Shown in pieces: positions 24,650-36,049 of a stretch of 64,000 nucleotides of DNA; position 1 is the first letter of the stretch, and every line of letters starts with the position of its first letter. This stretch comes from Sphagnum compactum (Eukaryota; Bryophyta; Sphagnopsida; Sphagnales). The DNA is taken from the NCBI GenBank assembly GCA_965153455.1, contig OZ234501.1, positions 7,936,001-8,000,000 on the forward strand. The letters run 5' to 3'. The notes beneath the pieces were generated by a model. It was not told the origin of the DNA, did no database searches, and saw nothing but the letters and a program-made list of their open reading frames with translations. The translations under genes were made by a program, and so were the position numbers.

Positions 24650-27600
24650 CTTCATTACATTTTGTCTGTTGTAACAGAAAAGAATTATAGAGTGAAATTG
24701 CAATGCCTCTTAAAACATAATAATCTTATTAACAAACTTGTAAAACAATACAACAATACTTATCAGTATTATCATTCAATTGAAATGTTCAAAAAATGTT
24801 CAAATTCATCCTTTTCCTCCTCTCACTCATTCTTTTTCCCTCTTTCTTTTTTTTGGCTTTCTCTCATAATGATTCGGGAGAGGCATGACAATAAAGCCAA
24901 CATTGCCATCATCATTGTCGTCAAAGCTTGGAGCTTTAACTAGCCAATTTTTGTAGGTCAACAATAACAAAGGACAGGAAGGTGGGGAGGATTCATTTCA
25001 TTGTTATTGTGCCAATCATGGTTGTGAATGTTTTATTCATTCAAAAGCAATAATAGCAATTGAAGTTGTAGCAAAAGGAGCAAGAAAAGGCGTTCACTAG
25101 GGGGAAGTATTAGTGGGAAAAGTTTAGTTCCATTACCATCACTCATGCATTGAAAATTCTTGAACCTTTTTTGAACCTCAAAAATTAAGTTCATTTTGGA
25201 GTTTTGGGTGTTTCAAACTAGGCTCAAGGTAAAAAGGTATATGGGGTCCAATCCGTACCTCCCATTTCATTTTTCGTTTTTATTTTATTTTTCCAAACTT
25301 AGATGTCATGTTTGTCCTACCTATAGTTGAATAATGGTTTGGTGATTGAACAATTTTTTTTAAAAGAAGATTTTAGGACAAGTTGGTGCTTATGGCTAAA
25401 TATGTCATCATGTCACACCATGAAGTGACATACGTGACATGAAAAAAAAATTAAAAAATTGAAAGAGGGGTTATTTGAAAATTACCATAGTCACATATAG
25501 TGTCAATTTTGCATGAATTTTGTGTCATTGTGTTTCTTAAATGGAATTCTACTCCTATGGGAGATTTCAAGCCATGGTGAAAAAAAATTAAGAAATTTTC
25601 CAAGGTGCAAAATGGTGTGCAACCACTATTCTTGTGCCAAACATTTAGCAAATCAACATTGTGTTGGTGAGTCTCCATTATTGTACCTCATAAGTAGAGG
25701 AATGGTACACCATCAGTGAATGCTAAAGATTTGAATTCCAATCATGATTTTTATGTGGGGATCACAAAAGTGAATATTTGTGTTGCGTGATTTGTGCACA
25801 TCCACTTGTTTGTCAAGTTGGACTTATTGCTTATTAGTATATTAGTCAAGTTATCATATGATTCCAGGGGTTAGGGGATTACCAAGGTGTTTGTTTTTCG
25901 ACTACGATCTAAAGGTGAACACACATTTTTAGTTGACCTTTTGGTAATCTATGTTTATTATTTAGTGTGAAACCATAGGTGAAAGGTTATATGTTTTCCC
26001 ATGCATGCCTTTATTGCCACAATGAACCTAAGGGCTCATGTGATTAATGTAATAAATGGTTGAGCATGCGACAAGGTTATCAGCCAATCTTAATCACTAA
26101 ATAAATCTTGCTTGACACTAGATTTTTCTGGACATATTGATTAAGTTTTTATCCAAGGTTAAGTTGTACTAGCATGTGCAATTGTGGATATTTTTGGATT
26201 TGATCATTAAGATGTCCCATTGCTTAGCATTGTGATAAGATTATATTAATGACCAATAGACTGGACCTTGTTATGTTTACATTGTGCCCAAGTGTTGTTG
26301 GCCCTATGAAATGTTTCTCATGTGGGTGTAGGTGCCTTAACCATATAGGTGTAACATCACTTTAGGTTTAGTATGTATAAGTCGTAACAAGTTCATTTAG
26401 ATTAAGACTAATTTAAACCTAACTTAACCAAGTACTTAACATAACACGTGCTTAACATGTTAGAAGGGACATGAAAACCCATTTTCATTTAGCCTACGCA
26501 TTGTTAACATTACCCATGACAATAAAGTGATGAAAAAAATGAGTTGATTTTGTGGAAATTCATTTCCATTTGAAAGAAAATATTGGATGACATTACATCT
26601 AACTTGAATTGAATTCAAATTCAACTTAATTTGATTCAAATTTTTTATATTGGACACAAATTGATGCACAAGGTATTGAAAATAATCTTGTCAAGTTTAC
26701 CATTCGTAACTATAAAAAGATTATTAGAAAAAACTACCAAAAGACACATTTCCATTCCATTGAAAAGAAATTTGAGACTAAAATCTATTTTGGTAGGATG
26801 AAACAACTACTGGAATGTAAATATTTCTACCCTATACCAAAAAAATATTCATTTTTTTCACGTTGCTTCAAAAGTATTGATCAACCACAAAAGGACTTAG
26901 CCAAATCTAGTTACAAGAATTTATTTATTTTTTAAAAATCTAAGAATCCTATTTCATGTTGGAAAACCACTAGAAGCTATTATGGTGATTTCAAAAGAAG
27001 AAAAGCTAGAAATATGCTTAAAATCTCCAAAAATCTTAACCATTTCATAATTTTTTTCCTCAAAATGTGGTGAGTTTTTGGGAAATTTTCTGAAATTTTC
27101 CCTTTATCATGTTGCTCAAGATTTTTTTAATTACAAAACGGCAAAAAGTCACCACAAAAAAATCACTACCCTATTTTAGCTCCAATGTTACCATTGTCAT
27201 TAAAATTTTGATCGATAGTTTAACTAAAACATGGAAATTTGGAAACAATCCTTAATAGGTAAATATTGCAAACATTAAGATAACTTTTCAAGCTTAGGCT
27301 TCAATGATTTAAATGTTAAAAAGAAAAAACCTCATCAATCTTGCAACAAATCTAGTGGACATAGGATTCATGTAACATGGTGAACTTGTACTATAACTTT
27401 AATTTCCACACAACTTTAGTAGGATGGTTCTTTAATATAATATTTTCACACATTATTGACATGCATCTTCTCATGTCTTTAATAGGATGGTCCAACAAAT
27501 CACATTTGATAGAAGTATAATAAAACCAATAACTCTCAAATAAATTGAAGCACAACATATATTAAACTATAAATTTTAATCTTGTGTCTTTCATATACCT

Positions 27601-28460
27601 AATTTGAGATCTAGGTGTTTATCATGGTTACAATTTTGAGGCCCTATAGTGGGTTAGATTTAACCTTGAGTGTTTTCTTCACTTGACGTGGGATCACTGT
27701 AGTTATCATAGTTACATCTTTCAAGCCAAGTAGATTTAACCTTGGGTCTTTTCTTTAACTTTGATTTTTTTTTTAATCTAACTTGGAAACCATGAATTTA
27801 TCATAATCACAACTCTTTAAGCCATGTACCCATTGTAACAAGTTTAGAGTAATAATCTCCAAATTGGTCAATATTAGGTTTGAACATCTCTTAACCAACT
27901 TTTACTTGGTTCATTGTATGTGATTTACCCTCACGTACACGAGGAAATTTTCTAACATATGGAGAGTAAAACTAGTGTTGTTTGGTTATTGATTTTTTTT
28001 TCAATAATTGGTTGGGGGTAAAAAAAAGCTATAATGACACCTTTTCGAACCTTTTTGGGTTTATTATTATAATATACACCTCCCAAAATGTGATGCATTT
28101 AATTTTGGGTTTAACCTTTTGATGTTTGAATTATGACTTTCACAAAGTTAATGTTATTTAATATTATTTTTTTAAAATAATTATTTTTTTCATTTGAATT
28201 CAAGGAACAATGGATATATTTATAATGGTATACATAATATAACAAAGCCCATTTTTCATTTCAAACTACACTAGGTATTTGGTTCCATTAATCATCAAAA
28301 TTAATGTTCGACCTGAATTTTATGCATTTGTTCAACTCACATTAGTTGGCAATTCCATTTCAAAATGATTTTTTGTCAAATGAAAAATATTTAACTCTTC
28401 ACAAGTTCACAATCATGATTCAAATTATGTGAAATAATGTGAAATAGATGTTACAAATTT
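24650..28460. other. Intergenic, nothing recognised
   Basis: AT-rich DNA with only short, domain-free ORFs. Phrases such as 'acttagga' and 'cattaatg' recur but without a clear unit. Confidence 0.45.
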
Positions 28461-28461
28461 C

Positions 28462-28463
<2 letters not shown>

Positions 28464-28499
<36 letters not shown>
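28464..28499. repeat. (AT)n microsatellite
   Basis: An uninterrupted run of about 18 AT dinucleotides, immediately before the CACTA element. Confidence 0.95.
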
Positions 28500-28502
<3 letters not shown>

Positions 28503-28580
28503 TTTGGGTTATGTTTTACCATAATATGCAAAACATTGTTAACATTGACATGGTTTACTCACCTAAGAAAATAGTACAAT

Positions 28581-31500
28581 CACTACTACAAAATGCATCC
28601 TATTTCACTTCGAGTTTCACTAGATTTTGAATGAATTTGGACATTTTTACTTAGTGAAATTGTTTAACCCTCTAATGAACGAGGATCAGTTGCTATGGAC
28701 AATGAATTGTTTCACTAATACCTAATGAAACAAGGTTACTCTCAAGTGAAATAAAAATTTACCAAACCATTCACTTGCTAGTTAATTAACTAACTAGCAT
28801 GGAAATCAATTAAAATTTAACTATTTAATATATAATATTATTGATAATTTCATGATTTTTTAAACCTATGATTTATTAACACGTGTCACTACCTAAGCTA
28901 AGTTAAAAACCTAGCCTAGGTAGGTAGGTAGGCCATGTAATCAACCTAGGCACCTATTCTAGGAATTCGATAAGAGAATATTCGGTCCACATACCATTGT
29001 TCACCACACACAGCACCACTCATGAGGTTTGATCTCTTGACCTTTGGAATGGAGGCAAACACCCTTACCATCAAGCCACCTCACTTGTTGTGATAATTTG
29101 TTACATCACATTCTATTTATCAAATATTTCATTTTAAACATTATAAAAACAAACACTTTGAAAATTCATATCTTATTGCAATTTTGTTCAAATGAAATGA
29201 TTCGAATTTACTTTTTAAAAAATTTCAATAATGTACATAATTACATTTTTTTTTTTTTAAAGTTTAAAATCATTTGAACAAAAAAATAATTTAATATCAT
29301 TATTCAATAACATTTCAATGACCATTCTTTTGAAAAAAAAAGTTTTAGTAAATGAAATTTTTTTTGTTAATATAATAATACTACTTATGTTAAGCTATTT
29401 TGAATTATTATATGAATACTTTTCATTAATTTAAATTATTTCACCCTACATTATTTATAGCTATTTATGGCTATTCTCAGTTACTTTTAGTTGTTTTTTG
29501 CTATCCCACCCTAGGCTACTTTTGGTTACTTTAAGTTATTTTTGACTATTTTAGCCTATTTCACCTTAGGCTATTTTCAGCTATTGTAAGTTTTTTTAGT
29601 TATTCTATGTCATTTTTGGCTATTGTAAATTATTTTAGTTTAAACTACTTGCAACTATTATAAGTTACTTTTGGTTATTAAAGGTTATTTCACCTTATGT
29701 TATTATTGGCAATTATAGGTTATTATAGGCTATTTCACCTTCAGTTACTTTTGTCTATTATAAATTATTTCACCCTATATTATTTTTGGCAATCCTAAGC
29801 AATTTTAATATATGGCTATTGGTTGTTCTTTTATTAGGGTTATTGGTGGTTATTAATGGCTATTACTACCTATTCTATTGGTGGCTATTAATGCCTATTG
29901 ATGGTTTTTTATTAATAGTTATTGGTGGTTATTCTATTAATGGCTATCCGTGGTTATTCTATAAATGGTTATTGGTGGATATTCTATTAATGGCTATTGG
30001 TGGATATTCTATTAATGGCTATTGGTGGATATTCTATTAATGGCTATTGGTGGTTATTTTATTAATGGTTATGGTGACTATTCTATTAATGATTATTGGT
30101 GGCTATTCTATTAATGGCTATTGATGGTTATTCTATTGGTGCCTATTCTATCAATGGCTATTGGTGCCTATTCTATTAATGACTATTGATGGTTATTCTA
30201 TTAATGGTTATTGATGGATATTCTATTGGTGGATAGTGGTGCTTATTATTGGTTATTATATTGATGGCTATTAGTGGTTATTATATTAGTGGTTATTGGT
30301 GGTTATTATATTAGTGGCTATTGGTGGTTATTTATGGTTATTCTATTAATGATTATTGGTGGTTATTCTATTGATGACTATTAGTAGTTATTCTATTGGT
30401 GGCTATTGGTGGTTATTCTATTGATGGTTATTGGTTGTTATTCTATAAATGACTATTGGTGGTTATTTTATTAATGACTATTAGTGGCTATTCTATTAAT
30501 GGTTATTAATGGATATTCTATTGGTGGATATTGGTGTTTATTAATGGCTATTCTATTGGTGGATATTGGTGTTTATTAATGGTTATTCTATTGCTGGATA
30601 TTGGTGTTTATTAATGGCTATTCTATTGGTGGATATTGGTGTTTATTAATGGCTATTCTATTGCTGGATATTGGTGTTTATTAATGGCTATTCTATTGGT
30701 GGATATTGATGTTTATTAATGGCTATTCTATTGGTGCATATTGGTGTTTATTAATGGCTATTTTATTGGTGGATATTGGTGTTTATTAATGGCTATTCTA
30801 TTGGTGGCTATTTTATTAATGGCTATTGGTGGTTATTCCGTTGTAAGCCATTGGTGGTTATTTTATTGGTAGTTACTGATTGTTATTTTATTAATGATTA
30901 TTAATGGTTGTTGTATTATAAGTTATTGTTGGTTATTCTATGTTATACTACAACTATTGGTGATTATAGTATTATAAATTATCGTTGGATATTCTATGTT
31001 ATAATATCATAGGCTATTGGTAGTTACTATGTTGTAAGGTATTTAAAATTATTTTTCATACGTTATTATTTTCTATTGTAAATTATTTTTACCTTAGGTC
31101 ATTATATTTTATTTTAGATTATTTTAAGTTATTATATTTTGAATAAAATAATTTATAATAACATAAAGTAGAATGACCTTGAATAACTTAAAGTATAACT
31201 TGAAATAACATATATTAATTTAAAATAAAATAACCGAAGATATAGTCAAAAGTTAGTTGAATAATTTAATTTAAAATAACTTAAAAGCTTATAATAAACT
31301 AGTTAAGATACCTTAAGGTAAAATAACATATAGTAGTTTAGGGTACAATAATTTGTAATAGCCTATAATAACATAAAATATAAGTTAGAATAAATAAAAT
31401 AACTTAAAATAATATAGAGTATATCATAAAATAATATAGATAGAATATTTTAAAAAACATAGAAATAAACGTATTTACTATAATAAATTATAATAATGAA

Positions 31501-31658
31501 TTATGTTAACTAGTAATGAAACATGATGTCTACATAGTGATATTACAGTGAAATAACTTTCACCAGGGTGAAGTTAATAAAATGCAATGAAATTATTTCA
31601 CTTTTAAAAACCTATAGTGATTTAGGCTAATAAATTGCACCCCACTTTCGTAGTAGTG
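28581..31658. mobile_element. Non-autonomous CACTA (En/Spm-type) DNA transposon
   Basis: The left end is CACTACTACAAAATG at 28581. The right end is ...CTTTCGTAGTAGTG at 31658, whose complement is CACTACTACGAAAG, so the termini match and begin with the diagnostic CACTA. The three bases outside each end are AAT (28578-28580 and 31659-31661), the 3-bp target duplication expected of this superfamily. The subterminal zones carry repeated 'tttcac' and 'gtgaaat' words in both orientations, like transposase-binding sites. The 3,078-bp interior has no transposase ORF. It is mostly a T/G-rich minisatellite, then an A-rich stretch that resembles its diverged complement. Mobilisation would need an autonomous partner. 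Confidence 0.88.
29460..31130. repeat. Minisatellite inside the CACTA element
   Basis: Degenerate 'ggctattatt' words give way from about 29,800 to repeats of 'tattctattaatggctattggtgg' (about 24-30 bp). Between about 30,526 and 30,800 this becomes a regular 35-bp higher-order unit ('ggatattggtgtttattaat' plus 'ggctattctattggt'), about eight copies. The apparent plus-strand ORF 29,786-30,040 (periodic Trp, Tyr, Leu) is only this repeat translated. Confidence 0.9.
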
Positions 31659-31661
31659 AAT

Positions 31662-34365
31662 GTGCTTACATAAAAGGGTCACCATAGCTTGCTTTTACCT
31701 TAGGTATTTTTTTATTTTTTTTGACCACACAAGGTATCAATTCCCAAAAAAATTTAAAATTTAAACAATGTTATCAATTTCACTATAAAAGTAACACCCC
31801 TCAATTATCAATTTACTTGGTTTGCAAAATATTGACTTGCCCCAAGGACCATGGTTTCCCCAAGGCCCATTTGCCTCAAAAACCATGATTCCCAATGAAC
31901 TTGGACCCATTTCACTGAGGGAACATGGGTCCATTTCCCTTAAGGAATGTCCCCATGTTTTCCGAAGAACTTGGGCCCATTTCCTTCAAAGAACTTGAGC
32001 TCATCTTGGAACATAGCTTTTCATGATCATGAGATCTCCACAGTAAAGAGGATTGAACTGCAGGCATACCATTTCACGTCAAAGTGACTAGCGACTATGT
32101 CACACCACTTTACTTACATTAGAGTCATGCCCTAGTCATACTTAATCCAATCACCATATTTGTGGGACCAAAAAAGAATTGAAATTTTATTTCTTGCTCA
32201 GCATCCCTGTGATCACTGTGCATTGCCAATTATGAGAAGTGAGAAGTGCATGATAATCGAGATTTGTAATTTTATTTTGATTTTAGTTTTACCTACAAAA
32301 ACCTACCTTGACAATATATCATATGGTTATTGGGTTGGGTATTTTAAACCATATGCATAACAAGTGGGTTTTATCAAAAGTCTATAAAAAAAATAGTAAC
32401 CAAGGGTATTGCTTAAACAAGCAAATTGATCATCCATGGATCTTTAAAAAATTATCTATTATTGTGGGACAAAAATAATAATTTCACAAACACCCTGCCT
32501 CACGGATGGATATGAGGGAAACAAAGGAAGAACCAGCCAACAGTGAAAGCGGTGAAACTATTACATATGTGTGATATGTAATTCAGACAAAATGCATTCA
32601 GATATGTTGCGCATGTATTTGATTTTGTTAATAACCATCGATTCTGGTTTTCTTTAATATCTCAGAATCGCAAAACAGCGAGTTCTGGGTTTTTGGGGGA
32701 AAAAAAAAGCAGAACCAAAGAACTGCTCTTTCTGGTTGGTTTCATAAACCTCAAGGACCCTGTGGTTTTCATAAAAGAACCAATGAACAACAGTTTTGTG
32801 GGTGGTTATTTGAATTTTTCAAATTTCTCAAGAACCATGATTGATATATTAAGAACCAGTTATTTGTTCTTCTTGAGGACTGCAGTCATGAACCCAAAGA
32901 ACCACCTGATACCCAACAGGGGTTTGATGAAGTTTCTTATACCCACGCAATACTCTTCTAAAACCTCCCCAAAATCCTCTATTAGAGAAACTAAAATATC
33001 CATTTGTTGTGATCATCTAATTCACATCTAATTCTAGATAGCACCTCCAGTACTGGCAAGAATATCACTAACAACCAGTGTGATGAGCTGCCAACAATGA
33101 AGTGGTAAAACAAAAACTGGTTTAGTTTCCATGGCATGGAATCAATTTCCTGATCCAAACAGATTCTCCCGTTTTTTCAAATTTGTTTTGCTTGGTGGTG
33201 TTGTTATTCAGAGCTTCAGGAAACATTTTGAACCTCCCCATCATTGCACAGGCACGATGGATTTAAATTTCAAACATGTCTTCACATCACCATGGAATAA
33301 CCTGCATTTTTCTGAAACCTGATTCTAAGATAATTTTCTAAGAGCCTGGGTATAGAGTTTAGGGTTTAGTCCACAGCAAATTTACATAGAAGCTCTGATC
33401 TCACACATAATATGTTTACGCATATTTTTCTGAACAGAGGTGTTCCATAAACCCTAATAGAAGAAGCCAGATTATAAGATATTATTCCAAGGGTGTCTCT
33501 GTCCATCAAGCTGCTTTGATCACAGTTACACACAGTAGGTTTTGATCACAACAGCCATGAGGAAAGTCAGTGAAATATAGCCATATTTCTTGTTCCACAT
33601 ATAGTAACAACAACCTAATGGAAAGCCACTAAAATGGACCCCTGTTTCTTGTTGCATGGACAGGCAATTTCCTTTGAAAAGCTGCACATGTGGGTTGGAA
33701 ATCTATAGGTAATTAATGCTAGGAACATTGGGAACATTTCATATGTAGGGAACTTCGTAAGGAAATTACAAGAACATATGATCCCACAAATGAGGATGAC
33801 AAGTCTGTGAATATCAACCAGTCTATGAGCTGTGAGTCTATGGAAAGCTACTGTTGGGGTGATGACAGCAGTCTAATGGAAAGACCCTAAGAGCCTGCTT
33901 TGCAGTCCATAGAAAGTCTACCTATTATTCAGGCTCTGATCTCATACACACACAATGTTTACCCATATTTGCTGAACACAGTATTCCCTAAGCCCTAAAC
34001 CCTAAAGTAGAGTTTCTGAAACTGGATTCTACAATACTATTCTAGCAGGCTGTGGCTTCATAGTCCACAGCAACAAGATCATTTAATCCTGAATTTCACA
34101 CACACAAACAAAACATTAACCCATCTTTGCTGTACAGAGGTTCAAAGAAGGTTTGAGAGGTGTGCACCCCTTTGAACAAATAGATAAGAGAGATCTTGCA
34201 GCAATGGAAAAAGATCCACGTGGTGATGAATCTGCTGTAATGCTGTAGACACAGACCTCCATCCCGATGACAAAGACTACATCTGATTGAGAAGGTTTGC
34301 AGCTCCCCTACCACTCCATGGACTCCCAAGATCACCCCACCACCACCACCAACTCTGCCTTTCTA
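31662..34365. other. Intergenic and bZIP 3' flank, with direct repeats
   Basis: No supported gene. A segment of the type 'ctctgatctcacaca...tgtttac.catattt.ctgaac' followed by 'cc(a)taa.ccctaa' and 'attctaagatattattc' recurs near 33,397, 33,928 and, partly, 34,085. These copies probably lie in or beyond the 3' UTR of the minus-strand bZIP gene. The 32,693-33,031 ORF lacks any domain and begins in a poly-A tract. Confidence 0.5.
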
Positions 34366-35043
34366 TCAAGAGCCAGAAGCTGCTGTGGTGTGCAAGCATG
34401 GTAAATCAGTAGCACATGGGATGTTTACTGTGCTGACACAATAGCCTCCAGAGAACGGTTGCACATTGCAGTCTTCAGAGAGTGCAACTCTGGTTTGATT
34501 ATTAAGACATGGTTTCTGTGCCGGAAAGCCTCCGATTTCTGCATCAATTCGTCCTCGAAACTCTGCAAGCAGACTCCTCAACCGAAACACTTCTGCTTCC
34601 AAACAAGCCTGTTCCTGTAACCTTTTCATAAGCTGCTGGTTCCGAACTTTCAACTGATTCACTTGCTCCTCCAAATGAGCAGTATGAGCTTTCTTCTTCT
34701 CTCGATACTTGCGCACAGCCACCTTGTTCCCCAAGGAACATTTCTTGTTTCCTCCAGCTGGGACAATGCCAGACTTGTCTGCCAATTCATCCCCTTTGTC
34801 CCCTGTGGCAAGCAACTGGGTGTGTGTGTGGTAGCATGTGTGCGTGTGTGTGTTGTCAGGTCCAGGTGGGTTGCAAGTATGGGTGTGTGTGCAGGTCTGT
34901 GTGGACTCAAAAACCTCGTCAAAAAGGCTGTCCATGGAGCATAAGCTGGAGGGTATTGATGGCAGCTCACATGTGCCATTTTCCTCAAATAGATTCTGCT
35001 CCCAAAGCTGATCAACCTCCCCATCGTCCATCCTGTTTTCCAA
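34366..35043 (-). CDS. bZIP19-like: Group F bZIP transcription factor, zinc-deficiency sensor (bZIP19/23 type)
   Basis: Nuclear regulator that, in the well-studied Arabidopsis members bZIP19 and bZIP23, senses cellular zinc and activates ZIP transporter and nicotianamine synthase genes under zinc shortage. The 225-residue single coding exon shows the hallmark Cys/His zinc-sensor motif at residues 51-74 (CTHTHTCNPPGPDNT, then HTHTCYHTHT). It also shows a basic region around 101-120 with N106-x7-R114 (GNKVAVRKYREKKKA), a leucine zipper with L124, L131 and L138, and the family-typical EFRGRIDAEIGGFP block at 161-174. A CNVQ motif follows at 192-195. It is shorter than the roughly 260-residue Arabidopsis proteins. 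ATG at 35,043 is chosen because it precedes a conserved-looking acidic N-terminus. Zinc sensing is family knowledge; all motif residues are intact here. Confidence 0.93.
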   Translation of the reverse strand: MENRMDDGEVDQLWEQNLFEENGTCELPSIPSSLCSMDSLFDEVFESTQTCTHTHTCNPPGPDNTHTHTCYHTHTQLLATGDKGDELADKSGIVPAGGNKKCSLGNKVAVRKYREKKKAHTAHLEEQVNQLKVRNQQLMKRLQEQACLEAEVFRLRSLLAEFRGRIDAEIGGFPAQKPCLNNQTRVALSEDCNVQPFSGGYCVSTVNIPCATDLPCLHTTAASGS

Positions 35044-35096
35044 TTCCCTCTATCCAACTCACCACAGGAGTCTATCACACACACGGCTACACCAAG

Positions 35097-35098
<2 letters not shown>

Positions 35099-35141
<43 letters not shown>
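35099..35141. repeat. (CT)n microsatellite in the bZIP leader (GA in the mRNA)
   Basis: About 21 CT dinucleotides, read as GA repeats on the transcribed strand, start some 55 bases upstream of the bZIP start codon. The minus-strand ORF that crosses it (Arg-Glu repeats) is an artefact of this tract. Confidence 0.95.
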
Positions 35142-35143
<2 letters not shown>

Positions 35144-35147
35144 AAAT

Positions 35148-35398
35148 CTCTGAAAGACACAAACTACTAAAACTGAGCTCCAAACCCTAAAAACCGAGCT
35201 CGACTTCCATCCGCAGCTGTTCCGAAACCAAAACCTCTGAAAGGAAAACTACGAAAACTGAGCTCCAAAACCTAATAAGTAATTTCGACTTCCATCAGCA
35301 GCTGTTCCGAAACCAAACCTCTGAAAGACACAAACTACGGAACCTGAGATCCAAACCCTAAAAAGTAAGCTTTGTCTTCCATCAGCAGCTGTTCCGAG
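35148..35398 (-). repeat. Three tandem 80-87-bp copies, each with a candidate 3' splice site
   Basis: The plus-strand unit runs 'ctctgaaag.acaaactac', 'ctgagctccaaaccctaa', 'cgacttccatcagcagctg', 'ttccgaaacca'. Copies start at 35148, 35235 and 35319. On the transcribed minus strand each copy presents a pyrimidine-rich TTTCAG|AG acceptor, with intron ends at 35150, 35237 and 35321. Each copy but the last is preceded by the next copy's CTGATGG or CTGCGG words. With the donor at 35546 the leader intron would be about 397, 310 or 226 bases long. Confidence 0.7.
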
Positions 35399-35546
35399 AA
35401 CGGAATGAAACCCAAAGGTACTTCAGCGATCTTCTTCTTCAAGCAAATCAGTAGGCGAGCGACTTGACAACCAATCAGACAACACAAATTTGACGACAAC
35501 AACAACAACAAAGAAAGAGAGAAGATGAAGAAAGAGAACTGTGTAC

Positions 35547-35830
35547 CTTTTGCTGCTGCTAGCTTTCCCAAATTTCTGCCTCTTCTGTTCTCTGAAATCC
35601 GAAATCTGCAACCACCCACACCAACAATCCGCAATCTGCAACTGATAAAACACAATATCTGCAGTCAAAAGAACGCACAAATCCGGAACCCACAACCCAG
35701 CAACAATCTGGAAGCAACGCACATACGTACGTACACAGAGACGTACAATACATTTCGTGTCCCCTACGGAACCAAAGAATACGTTTCTCGAGACCTACGA
35801 ATATGAGACATGTTTTAGTAGACAATTAGT
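35547..35830 (-). promoter_or_regulatory. Probable first leader exon and promoter of the bZIP gene
   Basis: On the minus strand a good donor, AAAAG|GTACAC, sits at 35547/35546, followed by a T-rich intron leading to the triplicated acceptors. Sequence upstream to about 35,830 is the likely untranslated exon plus core promoter. Overlapping ORFs here on both strands have no family resemblance and would cross the intron, so they are not called as genes. Confidence 0.45.
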
Positions 35831-35837
35831 TACATTT

Positions 35838-35930
35838 TTAGGGTCAGGTTTAGGGTTTTAGAGTTTAGGGTCTTAACATTAATTAGGGTCCTAAAAGGGT
35901 TTAGGGTTTAGGGTTAAACCCTAAACTCTA
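35838..35930. repeat. Telomere-like TTTAGGG tract, partly palindromic
   Basis: Several imperfect TTTAGGG units on the plus strand turn into CCCTAAA around 35,915-35,925 ('agggttaaaccct'), giving a small inverted junction. It lies just upstream of the bZIP leader, where telo-boxes often act as promoter elements in plants. Confidence 0.7.
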
Positions 35931-36049
35931 ACACACCGCACCATGCACAACTAATCAATTGCTTGAAACAAAAAAATTGCGACACAAAGGTGCTTGAAAC
36001 CATCCAAGAACAAACTATCAACTCATAGGTACGTGTTTCAAACTTTTTT

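Noticed and set aside
29786-30040. 84-codon ORF that looks like a membrane protein
   Set aside because: It is a translated minisatellite with strict periodicity; there is no real membrane domain.
34659-35183. 174-codon minus-strand ORF with an Arg-Glu repeat overlapping the bZIP gene
   Set aside because: It is the bZIP exon read in another frame, extended through the GA microsatellite. The bZIP frame has all family motifs.
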